From assembly GCF_003325375.1 (NCBI RefSeq), contig NZ_CP030862.1:5461501-5525500 (forward strand): 64,000 nucleotides of DNA, given 5' to 3'. Every line of letters starts with the position of its first letter. Position 1 is the stretch's first letter. Position numbers and translations under genes: made by a program. Below the pieces are notes generated by a model that saw only the letters and a list, made by a program, of their open reading frames with translations, made no database searches and was not told the origin of the DNA. Positions 7,438-16,993 of this stretch are shown here, in pieces. The DNA is from Streptomyces globosus (GTDB lineage: Bacteria; Actinomycetota; Actinomycetes; Streptomycetales; Streptomycetaceae).

Positions 7438-9428
7438 ACCGTCAGCGTGAACTGCCGGGTGGGGCCGTTGGCTCCCGCCCTGACCGTGAAGGCGTACGCG
7501 CCGAAGAGCGTCGGCGTTCCCCGGATCATCCCGGTCGCTTCCAGGAAGAGGCCCGGCGGCAGTACGCCCGCCTCCAGCGACAGCACGGGAGCGAAGTACG
7601 TCCCGGGCATGTTCGGGGGGATCTCCAGGACGTGCGCCGGGAACGCGGCCTGCGCCTGGTCGCCGTAGTCCTGCGAGGTGACCGCCACCGTCTCCTCCTC
7701 ACGGGGGATCAGCCACGTGTAGGGCGCGCCCTCCGCCGCGTCGGGCAGCACGTCACCGGGACCGAACCGGTGGAAGGCGACCCGCTGGCCGGCGTGGACG
7801 GCCTGGCCGTCGAATCCCTCGCGGTCCAGGGCCGCGTCGTGCAGGGCCCCGGCGACCCGCGCGATGGCGTGGTACTGGAAGTCCCAGCCCTGCTGGGCCT
7901 GGCCCGGGTGCCACTGGGTGTCGAGGGCCTGCACGTTGGTCAGGTTGACCATGTTGCCGACACCGCCGGCCCACACCATCTGGTCGTTCGCGAAGAACCC
8001 GCCCCAGACCATGACCGTGTTCGCCGGCAGGCCGACCGTCTGGGCCAGGAGGACCAGCAGGTTGGCGTAGTCCGCGCACACACCCCGCCCGTCGGTGAGG
8101 ACGGTCAGCGGATCGTCGTTGATCGGGTCGGAGGGGTCGTATTGCACCCGCGCCCGGAGGGAACGGCGCAGTGCCGTAGCCACCGCTTGTGCGTCGGTCT
8201 CCCCGGCCAGCATGCCCATGGCCGCCACCACGGCGTCGGCGCGGGCCTGCGTCTGTGGGAAGCCGAACAGGCGGTGGACCTCGTGATGGGTGGTGTCGAC
8301 CTCCTGACCGGGACCGGGCGTGTTCTCGCGGGCCAGCCTCCACGAGACGCCGTGCACGGCGGTGCCGACGCCGTTCACGGGCAGCCTCAGCTGGGACACC
8401 GCGAAGAGGTTCTGACCGGGGATCGGCGCGACGAACGAGGATTCGCCGACCTGCTGGTTCCCGGACCACGCCTGCAACTGCACCCGCGCGGCCGACGCCC
8501 CGAGATGGGAGACCGCCACGATGGCGGACGGGGTGTCCGTCGTGCGGTACGTGAGGTTCGCCGTCAGGGGGAAATGCGACTCCCACGTCGTCAGTTGGAA
8601 TCCCTGCAACGCGATGCCGCCCCCGAACTCGATCCTGTCCAGCGTGGGCCCGGCAGGCGCCGGGGCCGGAACCTGGCCGGGCAGGACGGGGGCGGGGGCG
8701 GGAGCCGCGGTGGCCGCGTTCATGCGCTGCACCGGAGCCGGGCCCGACCCCTCCGCGGCGGGCGGCCCCGCGGCCGCAGGCGCCTCCCGTACCGGCGACG
8801 GGACGGACGCCATCGCGCGCACCGCGTTGGCCTCCGCCTCGCGTTCGAAGCGGTCCCCCGGGTCGCTGATGCTCAGGCCCGCCCCGTTGTCGGTACCGGC
8901 GACGGGGCCCCGGCGCTGCTGGATGACGTGCGTCAGCTCGTGCGCGAGGGTGTGCCGGTCGGTGCCGCCGTCCCCGATGACGACATGGCTGCCGCTGGTG
9001 TACGCGCGGGCCCCGATCTCGGCGGCGGACCGGCGGGCCGCGGCGTCGTCGTGAACGCGGACGTCCCCGAAGTCGGCGCCCAGGCGGGCCTCCATGTCGG
9101 CGCGCACGCCCGCCTCCAGCGGCCGGCCCGCCGACCGCAGCACGTCGTGGACCGCGGACCGCTGCACCGCAGCGGGCGCCTCCTCGGCGGCGTGCCCGCA
9201 GCCCGCGCCGTGCCAGTGCGTCCCCGGATCGGCGACGGACCGCTGCGCCTGCGCCCAGGCGTGCCCGGACCGGCGGAGCATCTGCACGACGGCGGCGTTG
9301 CCGGCCGCGCGCTGGAGAACGGCCAGGGCGGCCCCCGCCGGCGGGGGCGCCGCACTGCGGGCCGGGCTCCACACGGGAGCGGAGCGCACGGCGCCGTCAT
9401 GGCCGGGTACGGGCGTAGGAAAGCGCAT
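7425..9428 (-). CDS. DUF4157 (eCIS core) protein with transglutaminase-like and Ig-like domains
   Basis: The 667-residue protein starts at ATG 9428; the longer open frame upstream is antisense to the AraC gene. Residues ~75-180 form the DUF4157 domain, with its metallopeptidase-like motif HELTH at 163-167 within HTLAHELTHVIQQ. A Pro/Ala linker (about 215-265) follows, then a beta-rich region. A transglutaminase-like domain comes next, with Cys451 in GVCADYANLL and His520 in DFQYHAIARV as probable catalytic residues and an Asp close behind. The last ~80 residues (LPPGLFLEATGMIRGTP) resemble a putative Ig (He_PIG) domain. DUF4157 proteins are associated with extracellular contractile injection systems, but no other such genes are in the window. 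It could be a protein-modifying effector or toxin. There is no signal peptide. Confidence 0.8.
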   Translation of the reverse strand: MRFPTPVPGHDGAVRSAPVWSPARSAAPPPAGAALAVLQRAAGNAAVVQMLRRSGHAWAQAQRSVADPGTHWHGAGCGHAAEEAPAAVQRSAVHDVLRSAGRPLEAGVRADMEARLGADFGDVRVHDDAAARRSAAEIGARAYTSGSHVVIGDGGTDRHTLAHELTHVIQQRRGPVAGTDNGAGLSISDPGDRFEREAEANAVRAMASVPSPVREAPAAAGPPAAEGSGPAPVQRMNAATAAPAPAPVLPGQVPAPAPAGPTLDRIEFGGGIALQGFQLTTWESHFPLTANLTYRTTDTPSAIVAVSHLGASAARVQLQAWSGNQQVGESSFVAPIPGQNLFAVSQLRLPVNGVGTAVHGVSWRLARENTPGPGQEVDTTHHEVHRLFGFPQTQARADAVVAAMGMLAGETDAQAVATALRRSLRARVQYDPSDPINDDPLTVLTDGRGVCADYANLLVLLAQTVGLPANTVMVWGGFFANDQMVWAGGVGNMVNLTNVQALDTQWHPGQAQQGWDFQYHAIARVAGALHDAALDREGFDGQAVHAGQRVAFHRFGPGDVLPDAAEGAPYTWLIPREEETVAVTSQDYGDQAQAAFPAHVLEIPPNMPGTYFAPVLSLEAGVLPPGLFLEATGMIRGTPTLFGAYAFTVRAGANGPTRQFTLTVWPS

Positions 9429-9638
9429 CGGATCCTCACGGACGGGCGGCGGACGGGCCCCTCCTGGATACGCGGCCCGGACCGCACGGCACCAGGTACC
9501 GCCGGGCAGCATCGGCAGTCCGATCGGGAAGCCGGCGGCGGCCCCCACCCCCGCACCCGACCGGAACGGGCACGGGATGTCGGGTGCGGCAGGCCGGGGC
9601 ACCCCTAGCGTGGCGGTGGAAAGGAAAGGAGGGCCGGG

Positions 9639-10526
9639 GTGCTGGAGCGGCTGAACCAGGCCATGGGGTACATCGAGGACCACCTCGACCGGGAGGTCGA
9701 CGTGTCCGAACTGGCCCGGATCACGGCGACGTCGGAGTACCACTTCCGGCGGCTGTTCTCGTCGCTGGCGGGGATGCCGCTGTCGGAGTACGTCCGGCGC
9801 AGGCGGCTCACCGTCGCAGCGGCCGACGTACTCGCCGGGACGCCGTCCCTGCTGGAGATCGCCGTCCGCTGGGGCTACGGCTCGGGCGAGGCGTTCGCCC
9901 GGGCGTTCCGCGCCGTGCACGGCGTCGGCCCCGGCGAGGCCCGGCGCGCCGGCGCGGCCCTGAACGCGCAGCCCCGGCTCTCCTTCCGCCTCACCGTCGA
10001 AGGGAGCAGCACCATGCGGTACCGCATCGTCGAGAAGGAAGCGTTCCGGATCGTGGGCAGGAAGGCCCGCGTCCCGCTGATCCACGAGGGGGCCAACCCG
10101 CACATCGCCGAGCACATCCGCAGCATTCCGCCGGAGACGGTGCAGCGGATCGCGGCGCTGTCCGACCAGGAGCCGCGGGGCGTGGTGTCGGCGACGGTCC
10201 GCGTGTCGGACGGCTTCGAGGAGGGCGCCGACCTGGACTACTACCACGCGGCGGCGACGTCGGCCGAGACGCCGCCCGAGGACCTGGACGTGCTGGAGTG
10301 CCCGGCGGGCACGTGGGCGGTCTTCGAGAACACCGGCCCGTTCCCGCAGGCGCTCCAGCAGATGTGGGCCGACGTGGCGGCCCACTGGATGCCGTCGAAC
10401 CCGTACGAATACCGCCCCGGCCCGGAAATCCTCCGCGTCACACCGCCGGACTCCGAGCCGCCCCAGGCGACGGCCCACCTGTGGGTCCCGGTGGCCCGTA
10501 CCACCACCGCAGGCGGGCGCGGGTAG
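9639..10526 (+). CDS. AraC-family regulator with GyrI-like effector domain
   Basis: This 295-residue regulator has two AraC helix-turn-helix motifs in the first 110 residues (VDVSELARITATSEYHFRRL and LLEIAVRWGYGSGEAFARAF). A GyrI-like domain (about 125-290) follows and probably binds a small hydrophobic ligand, as in BmrR and Rob. The start is GTG 9639 with an excellent AAGGAGG ribosome-binding site. It is divergent from the DUF4157 gene across a 210-bp spacer and may control it; no operator was identified. Confidence 0.86.
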   Translation: MLERLNQAMGYIEDHLDREVDVSELARITATSEYHFRRLFSSLAGMPLSEYVRRRRLTVAAADVLAGTPSLLEIAVRWGYGSGEAFARAFRAVHGVGPGEARRAGAALNAQPRLSFRLTVEGSSTMRYRIVEKEAFRIVGRKARVPLIHEGANPHIAEHIRSIPPETVQRIAALSDQEPRGVVSATVRVSDGFEEGADLDYYHAAATSAETPPEDLDVLECPAGTWAVFENTGPFPQALQQMWADVAAHWMPSNPYEYRPGPEILRVTPPDSEPPQATAHLWVPVARTTTAGGRG

Positions 10527-10591
10527 AGGCACGGCGCGCCGATCCGCACACCGGTTCGCGCAGCCCGCCTGCCCGGTGGCAGGGTGCCGTC

Positions 10592-11137
10592 ATGGACCAG
10601 GCAGAGGTATTGCTCATCGGAGGGCGCGCGGGCGTCGGCAAGACGACGGTCGGATGGGAGGTCTCAACACTCCTGCGTGCGGCGGCGGTTGCCCACTGTG
10701 TGATCGAAGGCGACTTCATGGGGCAGGCCCATCCGGCCCCGGAGGGGGACCCACGGCGCAGGAAGATCGCCGAGCGCAACCTGACGGCGCTCTGGTCGAA
10801 CTACGCCGAGCTCGGCTACCGCCGTCTGATCTACACGCAGACGGTGAGCGTTCTGTCCGAGAACGAGGAGATGTTCCGGCGTGCCATGGGCGCGGACGTG
10901 AGGATGGTGCGGGTGGTGCTCACCGCTTCCGACGCCACCGCCCGCCAGCGCCTCACCGACCGGGAAGTGGGCTCGGAGCTGGAGCAGGAGTTGGCGGGCA
11001 GCGCCCGCAAGGCACGGATCCTGGACGAGCAGGCACCCCCGGACACACTGCGGGTGGTGACCGACGGGCGTGCCGTGGTCGACATAGCGCGCGAGGTCGC
11101 GGACGCCACCGGATGGCTCGCGAACGCCCCGGGGTAG
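10592..11137 (+). CDS. P-loop kinase-like protein
   Basis: This 181-residue protein has an N-terminal Walker A motif (GGRAGVGKTT, about residues 9-18), an acidic EGDFMG segment where small-molecule kinases bind substrate, and a lid-like basic stretch (ARQRLTDREVG) near residue 120. It resembles the adenylyl-sulfate/gluconate-type kinase group used for small substrates or antibiotics. The substrate cannot be told from sequence. The ATG at 10592 is the only start that leaves a normal N-terminus; the long frame before it is a shadow of the AraC gene. Confidence 0.75.
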   Translation: MDQAEVLLIGGRAGVGKTTVGWEVSTLLRAAAVAHCVIEGDFMGQAHPAPEGDPRRRKIAERNLTALWSNYAELGYRRLIYTQTVSVLSENEEMFRRAMGADVRMVRVVLTASDATARQRLTDREVGSELEQELAGSARKARILDEQAPPDTLRVVTDGRAVVDIAREVADATGWLANAPG

Positions 11138-11346
11138 GTTTCCCGCCGTTCAAGGCGGGATCAGGCCCTGTCCGGGGCAACGGCCCGGGCCGGCGCGCAC
11201 GGGGCGACCCGGATCCGTATATCTGTCTGATTCTGTGCGTGTCGGAAGAGCAAAACAGGGCGCACACCAGCGCATCATGCAGCATCACGTTCGATTGCAA
11301 AGGACTGCGGGGGACGCGGTTCGGATGGCTGCTGGAAGGCTTCGGG

Positions 11347-11781
11347 GTGGGGTTCGACGAGGAATGGGGCGCGCTGCGCGCCCAGGCCGCAACACAGCCC
11401 GCCGCAGCGGCTGTTGACGCGTACGAGGTGGCGCGGACGGCGGCGCTTCAGCGTCTCGCGGAGTTCCGGGACGGCATTGCGTTGGTGCCGGCGGACGAGC
11501 AGGGCGGCCCGTGGACGACGCAACTCCACGGCCTGGACTGGATATGCGCCTTCTCGGACGAGGAGGCGCTGTACCGGTTCGCGGTGGCGCGGGGGGAGGC
11601 CGGCCGCGCGTGGCCGTACCGGCGTATCAAGGGCGCCCGGCTGTTGGACGAGGTGCTGCCGGCGCTGGACTTCCCGTGCGGGGTGGCCCTGAACGCCGCC
11701 GGCCCGGACGGTGCGGTGTTCCCGCCGGTGCGCGGGATCGTTCCCGACTCGGCGGCGCTCGACGGGGAGCGTGCCGCATGA
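11347..11781 (+). CDS. T7SS-associated (SseB-like) protein
   Basis: About 144 residues from GTG 11347, which has GGAAGG seven bases upstream; an alternative GTG at 11239 would add 36 unusual residues. The C-terminal pattern (a WICAFSDEEALYRFA block, an RIKGARLLDEVLPAL helix, and FPPVRGIVPD) is that of proteins encoded beside Streptomyces ESX/type VII secreted proteins and related to SseB. Its stop codon overlaps the next start (ATGA), making it the first gene of a four-gene toxin operon. It may help recognition or secretion of the downstream proteins. Confidence 0.65.
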   Translation: MGFDEEWGALRAQAATQPAAAAVDAYEVARTAALQRLAEFRDGIALVPADEQGGPWTTQLHGLDWICAFSDEEALYRFAVARGEAGRAWPYRRIKGARLLDEVLPALDFPCGVALNAAGPDGAVFPPVRGIVPDSAALDGERAA

Positions 11782-12416
11782 GCGGGGACGACAAGGACCT
11801 CGACGTCTCGAAGCAGGCCCTGGGGCAGATAGCCAAGGGCATCACGGATGCGCTGTCCGAGCTGGGCGAGCTCGGCTCGGTCGGCGACGCGAGCATGGGC
11901 CGCGGCTTCTCCAAGCTGGCCCTGACCGGTGTGCAGACGGGCCACGACGGCCTCACCGCCGCCATGAAGACGTTCTGCGAGCGCTGGGAGTGGGGGGTGC
12001 GCTCCCTGGTCCAGCAGGGCAACGCCTTCGCCGCGAACGTCGGCCTGTCGGCCGGCATGATCCACGAGCAGGACCAGTACCTCCAGGGCGCCTTCAAGAT
12101 CATGGTGAACGCCGGGATGGGAAACCCGTACGCCTCCGAGGACGAGATCACCAAGAAGGGCTGGACCGAGGTCCTGGCCGACAACCCCTACACGCAGATC
12201 CGCGACGCGGACTACAGCCCCGAGTCGCGTGCGCGCGCCGACCAGAACAGCAAGGAGGCGTGGAAGGCCGCCATCCGTGACGCGAACAGCTCCGACATCC
12301 TGCTGTCCAACCAGCTGATCGACGAGGCCGGGCTGGGCGACGAGCAGGACGCCTTCGTCGAGGGCATGGTCGGCCCGGCTCCCCGGCCGGGAGCGCAGTC
12401 GGAGGGCGGGCACTGA
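11778..12416 (+). CDS. ESX/WXG-like helical protein of the toxin operon
   Basis: This 212-residue protein is predicted to be mostly helical and has no signal peptide. It begins with an amphipathic helix (SKQALGQIAKGITDALSEL) and has a Trp-containing turn in its centre (FCERWEWGVRSLV) followed by another long helix, as in larger WXG100-superfamily proteins. Position directly upstream of a protein with a T7SS signal domain suggests a secretion partner. Stop and next start share one base (TGATG), so the two are translationally coupled. Confidence 0.7.
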   Translation: MSGDDKDLDVSKQALGQIAKGITDALSELGELGSVGDASMGRGFSKLALTGVQTGHDGLTAAMKTFCERWEWGVRSLVQQGNAFAANVGLSAGMIHEQDQYLQGAFKIMVNAGMGNPYASEDEITKKGWTEVLADNPYTQIRDADYSPESRARADQNSKEAWKAAIRDANSSDILLSNQLIDEAGLGDEQDAFVEGMVGPAPRPGAQSEGGH

Positions 12417-15400
12417 TGGCGGACTGGGGCGACCTGGTCGACAAGGGCCTGGAGAAGGCGGAGCACGGCTGGGACTCCGCCATGAAGTCGGTCGGCGAGG
12501 GGGTCGACAGGGCCAGCGAGGGCATCGGCGCCGCGCTCGACCGTGTCGGCGCCCACGGCGCCGCCGACAAGGTGGAGGACTGGGGCGACCGCTTCGCCTC
12601 CGGCGCGGGTGTCACCGTACGCGAGCAGAACCTCGGGGAGACGGAGCAGGCCAACGAGCTCGTCCACGGCTCGCCCACCGAGATCCGCGAGTCGGCGTCC
12701 CATCTGAAGGACTTCCAGGCGGCGTTCGAGAACGTCGGCGCAGGCATGCGCGCCCTGGACACCGGGCAGTGGAAGGGCGCGGCGGCCGACGCGTTCCGCG
12801 AGAAGTTCGCGGTGCACCCCGGCGACTGGCTCCGTGCCGCGTCCGCCTGCGAGTCCGCGGCCCAGGCCTTGAACGCCTACGCGGAGATCGTGGAGTGGGC
12901 GCAGGCCCAGGCACAGCTGGCCATCGAGGCGTACCGGCAGGGCGAGAAGGCCACCGCGGACGCCAAGGCCGCCCACCGCAAGGCCCTCGCGACGTACGAG
13001 ACGGCAGCCGCGGCCGGCGGTGACGCCGGGCCGCGGCCCACCGATCCGGGTGACGTGGGCAAGGCGAGCCGCGACCGCGCCGAGGAGATCCTCAAGGCAG
13101 CCCGCAGCCAGCGCGACGACGTCGGCCGCATGGCGCAGAAGGCCTTCGACGCGGCAGTCGAACACGCCCCGGCGAAGCCCTCTGCCACGCAGCGGGCCCT
13201 GGCGAACGCCCTCGACCACCAGGGCGCCCAGGGCGTCGAGGCGGTCCACGTCCTCGGCGGCGCGATCAAGGGCGTGGCGGGGGCCGTCAGCTTCGGCCGG
13301 GGATTCCTGAACCCCCTCGACCCCTACAACCTGACCCACCCGGCCGAGCACTCCGAGCACGTCAACACGACGCTGGCGGGCCTCGTCTCCAGCGCCTCCC
13401 ACCCCGAACGCATACCCGGCCCGCTGATCGACTCCTTCATGGCCGACCCGTCCGAGTTCGGCGGCCGCCTCCTCCCGGAGATCTTCGCCGGCAAGGGGGC
13501 GGGCCTGACCCGCACCGCAGCACGGCTCGCGGACGACCTGCCCAAGACCCCGAAGGCGCCCAACGGCACGAAGGGGCCCGAGACACCGTCCGCAGCCGAC
13601 GAGCTGCACAGGGACCCGCACGGGAACTCCCGCGAGTGTGACGCGAAGACCTGCCGCGAGGACCCGGTCGACGTCGCCACGGGCCGGATGACCCTCCCGC
13701 AGACCGATCTCGCCCTCCCCGGCTCCCTGCCCCTGGTACTCACCCGGACCTTCGAGTCGTCGTACCGCCTGGGCCGCTGGTTCGGTCCCACCTGGGCCTG
13801 CACGCTCGACCAGCGGCTGGAATTCGACGACGAGAGCATCGTCCTTGTCGGCGAGGACGGCAGCCTGCTCGGCTACCCGCACCCCGCGGCAGACGGCGCC
13901 CCCGTCCTCCCCCACCTGGGCCGGCCCTGGCCGCTGGAAAGGCAGTCGGACGGCGGCTACACCGTCACCGACCCCGAGACGGGCCGGGTCCGCCACTTCA
14001 CGGACGACGGTCTGCTGACCCAGCTCGACGACCGCAACGGCGCCTGGATCTCGTACGCCTACGACGAGACCGGCGCGCCCACGGCCGTCTCCCACAGCGG
14101 CGGCTACGAGGTCCGCCTCACGACGGCGGACGGCCGAATAACCGGCCTCGCGCTCGGCGACGGCACGCAGATCCTCCGCTACGGCTACACCGGCGGCCAC
14201 CTCACGAAGGTCGTCAACTCCTGCGGCCGGCCCCTCCGCTTCGGCTACGACGACCTGGGCCGGATCACCTCCTGGACCGACACCAACGACCGTCACTTCA
14301 CGTACGTCTACGACGACGAGCACCGCTGCATCGCCCAGTCGGGCACCAACGGCCACCTGAACGTCCGCTTCGCCTACGAGCCGGGCCGCACCACCCTCAC
14401 CGACTCCCTCGGCCACCGCACACAGTTCCTCGTCAACGACCGCGCGCAGATCACCGCGGAGATCGACCCGACGGGCGCCGCCACCCGCTTCGAACACGAC
14501 CGCCGCAACCGCCTGCTCGCGCACACGGACCCGCTGGGCCGCACGACCCGCCTCGCCTACGACCAGGCCGGCCGCCTGACCACCCTGACCCGCCCGGACG
14601 GCCGCCGGTCGCGCGCCGAGTACAACGAACTCGGCCTTCCCGTCCTGGTGGAGAGCCCGGACGGCAGGGTCGTCCGCCAGACGTACGACGAACACGGCAA
14701 CCGCACCTCGGTGACCGACCCGTCCGGCGCCACGACACACTTCGCGTACGACATCCGCGGCCACCTCTCCTCGGTGACGGACGCCCTGGGCAACACCACG
14801 ACAGTGCGCTGCGACCCGGCAGGGCGGATCGTCTCGGCCACGGACCCGCTGGGCGGGACGACCGCCTACGCGCACGACGCGTTCGGCCGCCCGACCGCCG
14901 TCACCGACCCGCTGGGCCACACCACGCACCTCACGTGGAGCGTCGAAGGCCGCCTGCTGCGCCGGGTGCACGCCGACGGCACAGAGGAGTCCTGGACCTA
15001 CGACGGCGAAGGCAACTGCCTGACCCACACGGACCCGGTCGGGGGCGTCACCGTCTCCGAGTACGGCGACTTCGACCTCCTCACCGCCCGCACCGGCCCC
15101 GACGGCACCCGCCACACCTTCGACCACGACACACAGCTCCGCCTCACCGGCGTCACCAATCCCCAGGGGCTGACCTGGAACTACACGTACGACCCGGCCG
15201 GCCGCCTGGCCTCGGAGACGGACTTCGACGGACGCACCCTCACGTACGCGTACGACGCGGCGGGCCTCCTGACCTCCCGCACCAACGCGCTCGGCGAAAC
15301 GACCACGTACGCACACAACACACTGGGCCAGACGATCCGCAAGGAGGCCGCGGGCCTCACCACCAGCTACGAGTACGACGCGTTCGACCTCCTCGCGAAA

Positions 15401-16993
15401 GCCTCCTCGCCCGACGCAACGGTCACCTGGCTCCGTGACGAGACGGGCCGGCTCCTAGCGGAGACGGTGAACGGCCGCACCCTCTCGTACGGCTACGACG
15501 ACCTGGGCCGCCGCACCACCCGCACCACCCCTGCGGGCACCGAAGCCCACTGGACGTACGACCAGGCCGGCCGCCGCGCCTCGCTCACCACCGCCGGCCG
15601 CACCCTGACCTTCGAGCGGGACGCAGCGGGCCAGGAGCTGACCCGCACCCTGAACCCGTCCCTCTCCCTCACCCACGAGTACGACGCCCTGGGCCGCCGC
15701 ACCGCCCAGTCGGTGATCGGCCGGGGCGGGCGCACCCTCCAGCGCCGCGGGTACAGCTACCGTGCCGACGGCTACCGGACGGGCATCGACGACTCCGTCA
15801 CCGGCCTGCGTACCTTCACCCTCGACGCGGCCGCCCGCGTCACGGCCGTGGACGCGGACTCCTGGTCCGAGCGGTACGCCTACGACAGCGCGGGCAACCA
15901 GACCAGCGCCTCCTGGCCGACCGGCCACGCAGGCGAGGAAGCGCAGGGCATCCGCACGTACACGGGCACCCGCATCACCCGCGCGGGCTCGATCCGCTAC
16001 GAGCACGACGCCCTGGGCCGCGTCACCCTCCGCCAGAAGACCCGGCTCTCCCGCAAACCGGACACCTGGCGCTACGAGTGGAACGCACAGGACCAGCTGG
16101 TCGGCGTCACCACCCCGGACGGCACCCGCTGGCGCTACCTCTACGACCCCCTGGGCCGCCGCACTGCCAAACAGCGCCTCTCGGACACCGGCGAGGTGGC
16201 GGAGGAAACCCTGTTCACGTGGGACGGCACCATCCTCTGCGAGGAGACGAACGGCCACGTCACCCTGACGTGGACCCACCAGGGCCTGCACCCGATCACG
16301 CAGACGGAACACCTCAACCAGTCCGAGGTCGACGACCGCTTCTTCGCGATCGTCACGGACCTGGTCGGCACCCCCACGCACCTCCTCGCGGAGGACGGCA
16401 CCACGGCGTGGCACACCCGCAGCACCCTGTGGGGCACCACAACCTGGAACCGCGACGCAACGGCCTACACCCCGCTCCGCTTCCCGGGCCAGTACTACGA
16501 CCCGGAATCAGGCCTCCACCACAACTACTTCCGCACATACGACCCCGAAACGGCCCGCTACCTCACCCCGGACCCCCTGGGCCTCACCCCCGCCCCGAAC
16601 CCGGCCACGTACGTCCACAACCCCCACACCTGGACCGATCCGCTGGGGCTTGCCCCGTGCCCACGAGGCGCGTGGGAGGCTAAGGCCGACTTCTCCAGCC
16701 AGAAGGTTATGAGCAAGAAGTTCCACGCCCATGCGGGGGACTTCATGGACAACCCAGGGAACCTGAACAAGGCCAACCTGCAGCGGTTCGAAGAGGCAAT
16801 GCGTGAGCACATGACAGCGGACGGAACGAAGATCTACCGATTTGACTACAGAGGTCAGGGGCAAGCGGTAGGATTCATCGATCCGGCATCCCAGAAAATG
16901 GTCATGCTGCACGCAGATGGTAAGTTCTGGTCGGCCTGGAAACTAGGCGACAAGCAGTTCCAGGGAATCATCGACAAAGGGTTTCTGTGGTGA
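12416..16993 (+). CDS. RHS/YD-repeat polymorphic toxin: T7SS-type N-terminus, colicin D-like C-terminus
   Basis: In this 1525-residue protein, residues 1-~200 form a helical domain with a WxG-type turn (GQWKGAAADAFREKF), matching the putative T7SS signal domain of actinobacterial toxins. From about 405 comes a DUF6531-like segment (CREDPVDVATGRMTLP), then ~900 residues of YD/RHS repeats expected to form a shell. The shell ends in the RHS core (YDPETARYLTPDPLG) and the DPLGL junction near 1415. The last ~108 residues resemble the tRNA-cleaving domain of colicin D: KKFHAHAGDF with His1437 and His1439, an N..N..F..A helix, and the end motif DGKFWSAWKLGDKQF. The likely role is contact-dependent or secreted killing by anticodon-loop cleavage of tRNA(Arg), by analogy with colicin D. 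Confidence 0.87.
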   Translation: MADWGDLVDKGLEKAEHGWDSAMKSVGEGVDRASEGIGAALDRVGAHGAADKVEDWGDRFASGAGVTVREQNLGETEQANELVHGSPTEIRESASHLKDFQAAFENVGAGMRALDTGQWKGAAADAFREKFAVHPGDWLRAASACESAAQALNAYAEIVEWAQAQAQLAIEAYRQGEKATADAKAAHRKALATYETAAAAGGDAGPRPTDPGDVGKASRDRAEEILKAARSQRDDVGRMAQKAFDAAVEHAPAKPSATQRALANALDHQGAQGVEAVHVLGGAIKGVAGAVSFGRGFLNPLDPYNLTHPAEHSEHVNTTLAGLVSSASHPERIPGPLIDSFMADPSEFGGRLLPEIFAGKGAGLTRTAARLADDLPKTPKAPNGTKGPETPSAADELHRDPHGNSRECDAKTCREDPVDVATGRMTLPQTDLALPGSLPLVLTRTFESSYRLGRWFGPTWACTLDQRLEFDDESIVLVGEDGSLLGYPHPAADGAPVLPHLGRPWPLERQSDGGYTVTDPETGRVRHFTDDGLLTQLDDRNGAWISYAYDETGAPTAVSHSGGYEVRLTTADGRITGLALGDGTQILRYGYTGGHLTKVVNSCGRPLRFGYDDLGRITSWTDTNDRHFTYVYDDEHRCIAQSGTNGHLNVRFAYEPGRTTLTDSLGHRTQFLVNDRAQITAEIDPTGAATRFEHDRRNRLLAHTDPLGRTTRLAYDQAGRLTTLTRPDGRRSRAEYNELGLPVLVESPDGRVVRQTYDEHGNRTSVTDPSGATTHFAYDIRGHLSSVTDALGNTTTVRCDPAGRIVSATDPLGGTTAYAHDAFGRPTAVTDPLGHTTHLTWSVEGRLLRRVHADGTEESWTYDGEGNCLTHTDPVGGVTVSEYGDFDLLTARTGPDGTRHTFDHDTQLRLTGVTNPQGLTWNYTYDPAGRLASETDFDGRTLTYAYDAAGLLTSRTNALGETTTYAHNTLGQTIRKEAAGLTTSYEYDAFDLLAKASSPDATVTWLRDETGRLLAETVNGRTLSYGYDDLGRRTTRTTPAGTEAHWTYDQAGRRASLTTAGRTLTFERDAAGQELTRTLNPSLSLTHEYDALGRRTAQSVIGRGGRTLQRRGYSYRADGYRTGIDDSVTGLRTFTLDAAARVTAVDADSWSERYAYDSAGNQTSASWPTGHAGEEAQGIRTYTGTRITRAGSIRYEHDALGRVTLRQKTRLSRKPDTWRYEWNAQDQLVGVTTPDGTRWRYLYDPLGRRTAKQRLSDTGEVAEETLFTWDGTILCEETNGHVTLTWTHQGLHPITQTEHLNQSEVDDRFFAIVTDLVGTPTHLLAEDGTTAWHTRSTLWGTTTWNRDATAYTPLRFPGQYYDPESGLHHNYFRTYDPETARYLTPDPLGLTPAPNPATYVHNPHTWTDPLGLAPCPRGAWEAKADFSSQKVMSKKFHAHAGDFMDNPGNLNKANLQRFEEAMREHMTADGTKIYRFDYRGQGQAVGFIDPASQKMVMLHADGKFWSAWKLGDKQFQGIIDKGFLW

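Noticed and set aside
9429..10532. N-terminal extension of the DUF4157 protein
   Set aside because: The frame is open to 10532 but is antisense to the well-supported AraC gene and reads as shadow sequence; the ATG at 9428 fits.
12212..15316. A 1034-codon frame antisense to the RHS gene
   Set aside because: Its repeats mirror the YD repeats of the sense strand; composition is that of a shadow frame.
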